Origin: Methylophaga pinxianii
GTDB taxonomy: Bacteria; Pseudomonadota; Gammaproteobacteria; Nitrosococcales; Methylophagaceae
DNA length: 49,384 nt
Assembly: GCF_020447225.1 (NCBI RefSeq)
Contig: NZ_JAJAEO010000166.1
Coordinates: 1-49,384 of the forward strand
Direction of reading: 5' to 3'
Positions 48,680-49,384 of this stretch are shown here, one piece after another. Positions within the stretch are counted from its first letter, which is position 1; every line of letters starts with the position of its first letter. A program made the position numbers and the translations under genes. Below the pieces are notes generated by a model. The model searched no databases and had not been told where the DNA came from. It worked only from the letters and a program-made list of their open reading frames with translations.

Positions 48680-49384
48680 ATGCCTAGATTATTTTTCTCA
48701 CTGATTTTCGTTTTCGCTGCGTCGATTGCCTCCGCCGCGGAAGTTACTGATTTATATCAAGCACAAGCGCCCGTTGAGTCACAAAGTGAGCAAGAACGCC
48801 ATCGTCTTGCGCCAAAGTTGCTCCAACAGGTAGTAATAAAAGTAGTGGGAGACCGTCGCGCCGTTGAGCAGGCAGATATCTCTGCGCTTATTACTGATGC
48901 AGAACGCTATATTGATAAATTTTATTATCAACAAGTGCCTTACGGTGATGATAAAACGATGGGGAATCAACTGGTATTGACGCTTGATTTCAATGCGAAT
49001 GGTGTAAACACAGCATTGCAGCGTATTGGCTTGCCCGTGTGGGATAAAGTACGTCCTGAATCGTTGATTTGGATGGCTGTTGAATACGCCGGAAAACAAC
49101 AGTTAATTGGTGAAGGTGATGAAGATTCGTTGCTTTTACAGGTAGAACAGGCAGCAAAGCAACGCGGCATTCCGCTCCTTTTGCCACTAATGGACCTGGA
49201 AGACCAAACGCAATTGACCTTCAATGATGTTTCAACAGGAAATAATGCTGCGGTTCAACAAGCTTCCGCTCGTTATGGGGCGTCTGTGATCGTGACTGCA
49301 CGTTTGAGTGGGACTGAAGAATCAGCAGAGATAAGCTGGCAGGCAATGATGGGTGATCATCTTGAACGATGGTCCAGTCAGGGA
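48680..49384 (+). CDS. DUF2066 family protein (partial, runs off the window)
   Basis: An ATG at 48680 opens a frame that stays open for 235 codons to the window end, so the gene is cut at its 3-prime side. The product has a signal peptide (MPRLFFSLIFVFAASIASAAE), then DLYQAQAPVESQSEQERHRL and LLQQVVIKVVGDRRAVEQAD. This is the start pattern of the DUF2066 family, an exported protein of unknown role. Divergent placement from purM is the usual neighbourhood in Gammaproteobacteria. Confidence 0.85.
   Translation, partial: MPRLFFSLIFVFAASIASAAEVTDLYQAQAPVESQSEQERHRLAPKLLQQVVIKVVGDRRAVEQADISALITDAERYIDKFYYQQVPYGDDKTMGNQLVLTLDFNANGVNTALQRIGLPVWDKVRPESLIWMAVEYAGKQQLIGEGDEDSLLLQVEQAAKQRGIPLLLPLMDLEDQTQLTFNDVSTGNNAAVQQASARYGASVIVTARLSGTEESAEISWQAMMGDHLERWSSQG

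Overview
The window is bacterial chromosome of moderate G+C content, read as a Gammaproteobacterium. The evidence is the synteny of hflD-mnmA-nudJ-rluE-icd with nearby purB, of purM-purN-DUF3108 divergent from a DUF2066 gene, and of gyrA-serC-pheA, together with HflD, Dam, AcnB and a MotY-like protein. A marine or methylotrophic member of the Methylophaga/Piscirickettsiaceae kind would fit, but that is inference from gene style, not proof.

Left edge (1-3281): an AT-rich accessory block of four unrecognised minus-strand genes. The gaps between them hold palindromic sites with the layout of integron attC recombination sites: RYYYAAC/GTTRRRY-like ends and paired L arms, with unpaired bases on the gene-proximal arm. 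Two are convincing (2067-2135 and 509-589) and one is a candidate (1208-1333). I read the block as the edge of an integron gene-cassette array with no integrase in view. A 144-bp inverted-repeat element (1351-1494) sits beside one cassette gene.

3282-11667: an Smr-domain gene, then a TPP riboswitch leading the thiamine operon thiC-thiO-thiS-thiG-thiDE (ThiD and ThiE fused). Convergent to it are apt and a MotY-like gene, followed by an auxiliary lipoprotein gene.

11818-21213: a tight plus-strand run of gyrA, serC, pheA and ispH, a DppC-type permease, a double-ATPase oligopeptide ABC protein, and a DUF1244 gene.

21236-24889: the most interesting locus. An ECF sigma factor and a soluble zinc (HxxxCxxC) anti-sigma factor are divergent from a secreted Cys-rich peptide with EGKCGEAKC repeats. 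Downstream lie a DoxX-family membrane protein and the periplasmic methionine sulfoxide reductase pair MsrP-MsrQ. The peptide looks like a precursor of the HvfA/bufferin copper-binding RiPP type, but no DUF692 (MNIO) maturase or DUF2063 partner is present. The layout merges a copper-peptide module with an envelope Met-repair module under one ECF switch. An ECF-like promoter and an intrinsic attenuator after the peptide gene fit this reading.

25069-34055: the pyruvate dehydrogenase genes aceE-aceF-lpd (E3 carries its own lipoyl domain), then dam, argG and a diguanylate cyclase. 34060-37332 on the minus strand: purB, an unrecognised PLD-like gene, a secretin-N-domain protein and a nitroreductase. 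37471-49384: acnB; hflD-mnmA-nudJ-rluE on the minus strand; icd-slyD; a hexose-6-phosphate mutarotase; nudF; a DUF3108 gene; purN-purM; and a DUF2066 gene cut by the window end. rluE runs 140 bp into nudJ in another frame and gains an Arg-rich tail.
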